From: CAZCVI01 sp964502145
Lineage (GTDB): Bacteria > Acidobacteriota > Aminicenantia > UBA2199
DNA length: 22,463 nucleotides
NCBI GenBank assembly: GCA_964502145.1
Contig: CAZCVI010000110.1
Coordinates: 1-22,463 of the forward strand
Direction of reading: 5' to 3'
Numbering within the stretch: position 1 is the stretch's first letter; the number at the start of each line of letters is the position of its first letter. Shown piece after piece: positions 22,165 to 22,463 of the stretch. Under the pieces are notes generated by a model. It was not told the origin of the DNA. It saw only the letters and a program-made list of their open reading frames with translations, and searched no databases. The translations under genes and the position numbers were made by a program.

Positions 22165-22292
22165 CCTCGTTACAAAGAGAATTTTATTCCTTGGAAAACC
22201 AGTCGAAACCTGTAATCAGGATTAAAATGTCCTTTAATTTTGGAATTGGTGCCAATTGCCGTTCACAATGCTTTTTTTTCTTGCGCAATGCC

Positions 22293-22463
22293 TTATTTTC
22301 CCCGTAAGATACGTTTGTCCCCGGTAAAAATCATTTTTCTCAGGTACAATATCATTTGTCCTTTGAACAATATCATTTGTCCCTTGAACAATATCATTTG
22401 TCCCTTGGACAATATCATTTGTCCCTTGAACAATATCATTTGTCCCTTGAACAATATCATTTG
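22293..22463 (-). other. open frame over 21-bp repeats, 5' end outside the window
   Basis: Reading leftward from the window edge, the 21-bp repeats encode the heptapeptide QMILFKG again and again (one unit QMILSKG), then QMILYLRKMIFTGDKRILRG and a stop at 22293. The unit length of seven codons keeps this frame open. A coding function is not shown: no start is visible and the repeat itself may be the biological object. Confidence 0.3.
22346..22463. repeat. 21-bp tandem repeat running off the window
   Basis: Five full units ACAATATCATTTGTCCCTTG plus one base start at 22346, 22367, 22388, 22409 and 22430, and a 13-base partial unit reaches the end. They differ by single bases (CCTTTGA in the first, CCTTGG in the third). 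More degenerate relatives (ACGTTTGTCCCC, AATCATTTTTC) precede the array from about 22311. No spacers, so not a CRISPR array. Confidence 0.93.

Noticed and set aside
22346..22463. CRISPR array or iteron origin
   Set aside because: Contiguous 21-bp units without spacers; no replication initiator gene is nearby in the window, so an iteron role is unsupported.

Overview
The window looks like a fragment of a Gram-negative, probably uncultured bacterium assembled from short reads: there is a 100-N scaffold gap inside a tandem repeat, and a DUF5916 protein with a Sec signal peptide and a terminal Phe typical of outer-membrane barrels. The mix of AAA-like ATPase/PD-(D/E)XK genes, degenerate intergenic repeats and DUF5916 recalls Candidatus Aminicenantes-type genomes, but that is an impression, not a demonstrated placement. 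No rRNA or tRNA was recognised.

Left half (1-10,700), ordinary chromosome: an internally deleted AAA/DUF4143 pseudogene; a COG1672-like AAA ATPase behind a strong promoter whose transcript would begin with a 35-nt palindromic element; a TauE/SafE permease; a convergent leftward pair made of a HerA/DUF87-type ATPase and a polytopic GT-C-like membrane protein; a DUF5916 outer-membrane protein; and a zinc-ribbon SDR-like protein that lacks the catalytic Tyr.

Middle (10,700-12,540), gene-poor: a 40-bp minisatellite interrupted by the gap, then decayed sequence carrying remnants of two intergenic repeat families, called R1 (long inverted repeat) and R2 (about 78 bp) below.

Right half (12,545-22,463), a defence/toxin-antitoxin-like accessory region. 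An AT-rich three-gene cassette (35-aa ORF, a protein with two DUF262 domains, a PIN_8-type nuclease) has overlapping or nearly abutting genes. It is followed by two almost identical 528-aa AAA-ATPase/PD-(D/E)XK proteins (16,595 and 19,979), each behind the same promoter and R2 repeat. They differ in one internal cassette of about 383 bp, a mosaic pattern suggesting gene conversion or segment exchange (or an assembly chimera). Between them lie a truncated BrnT toxin with its intact BrnA-like antitoxin and an unrecognised 307-aa protein. The right end holds a minimal nucleotidyltransferase (MNT type), a tiny overlapping ORF, and a 21-bp tandem repeat that stays in frame on the minus strand and runs off the window.

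The best candidates for something undescribed are the DUF262x2-PIN_8 cassette, the mosaic AAA-nuclease pair with its R1/R2 repeats, and the double palindrome at the ATPase promoter.
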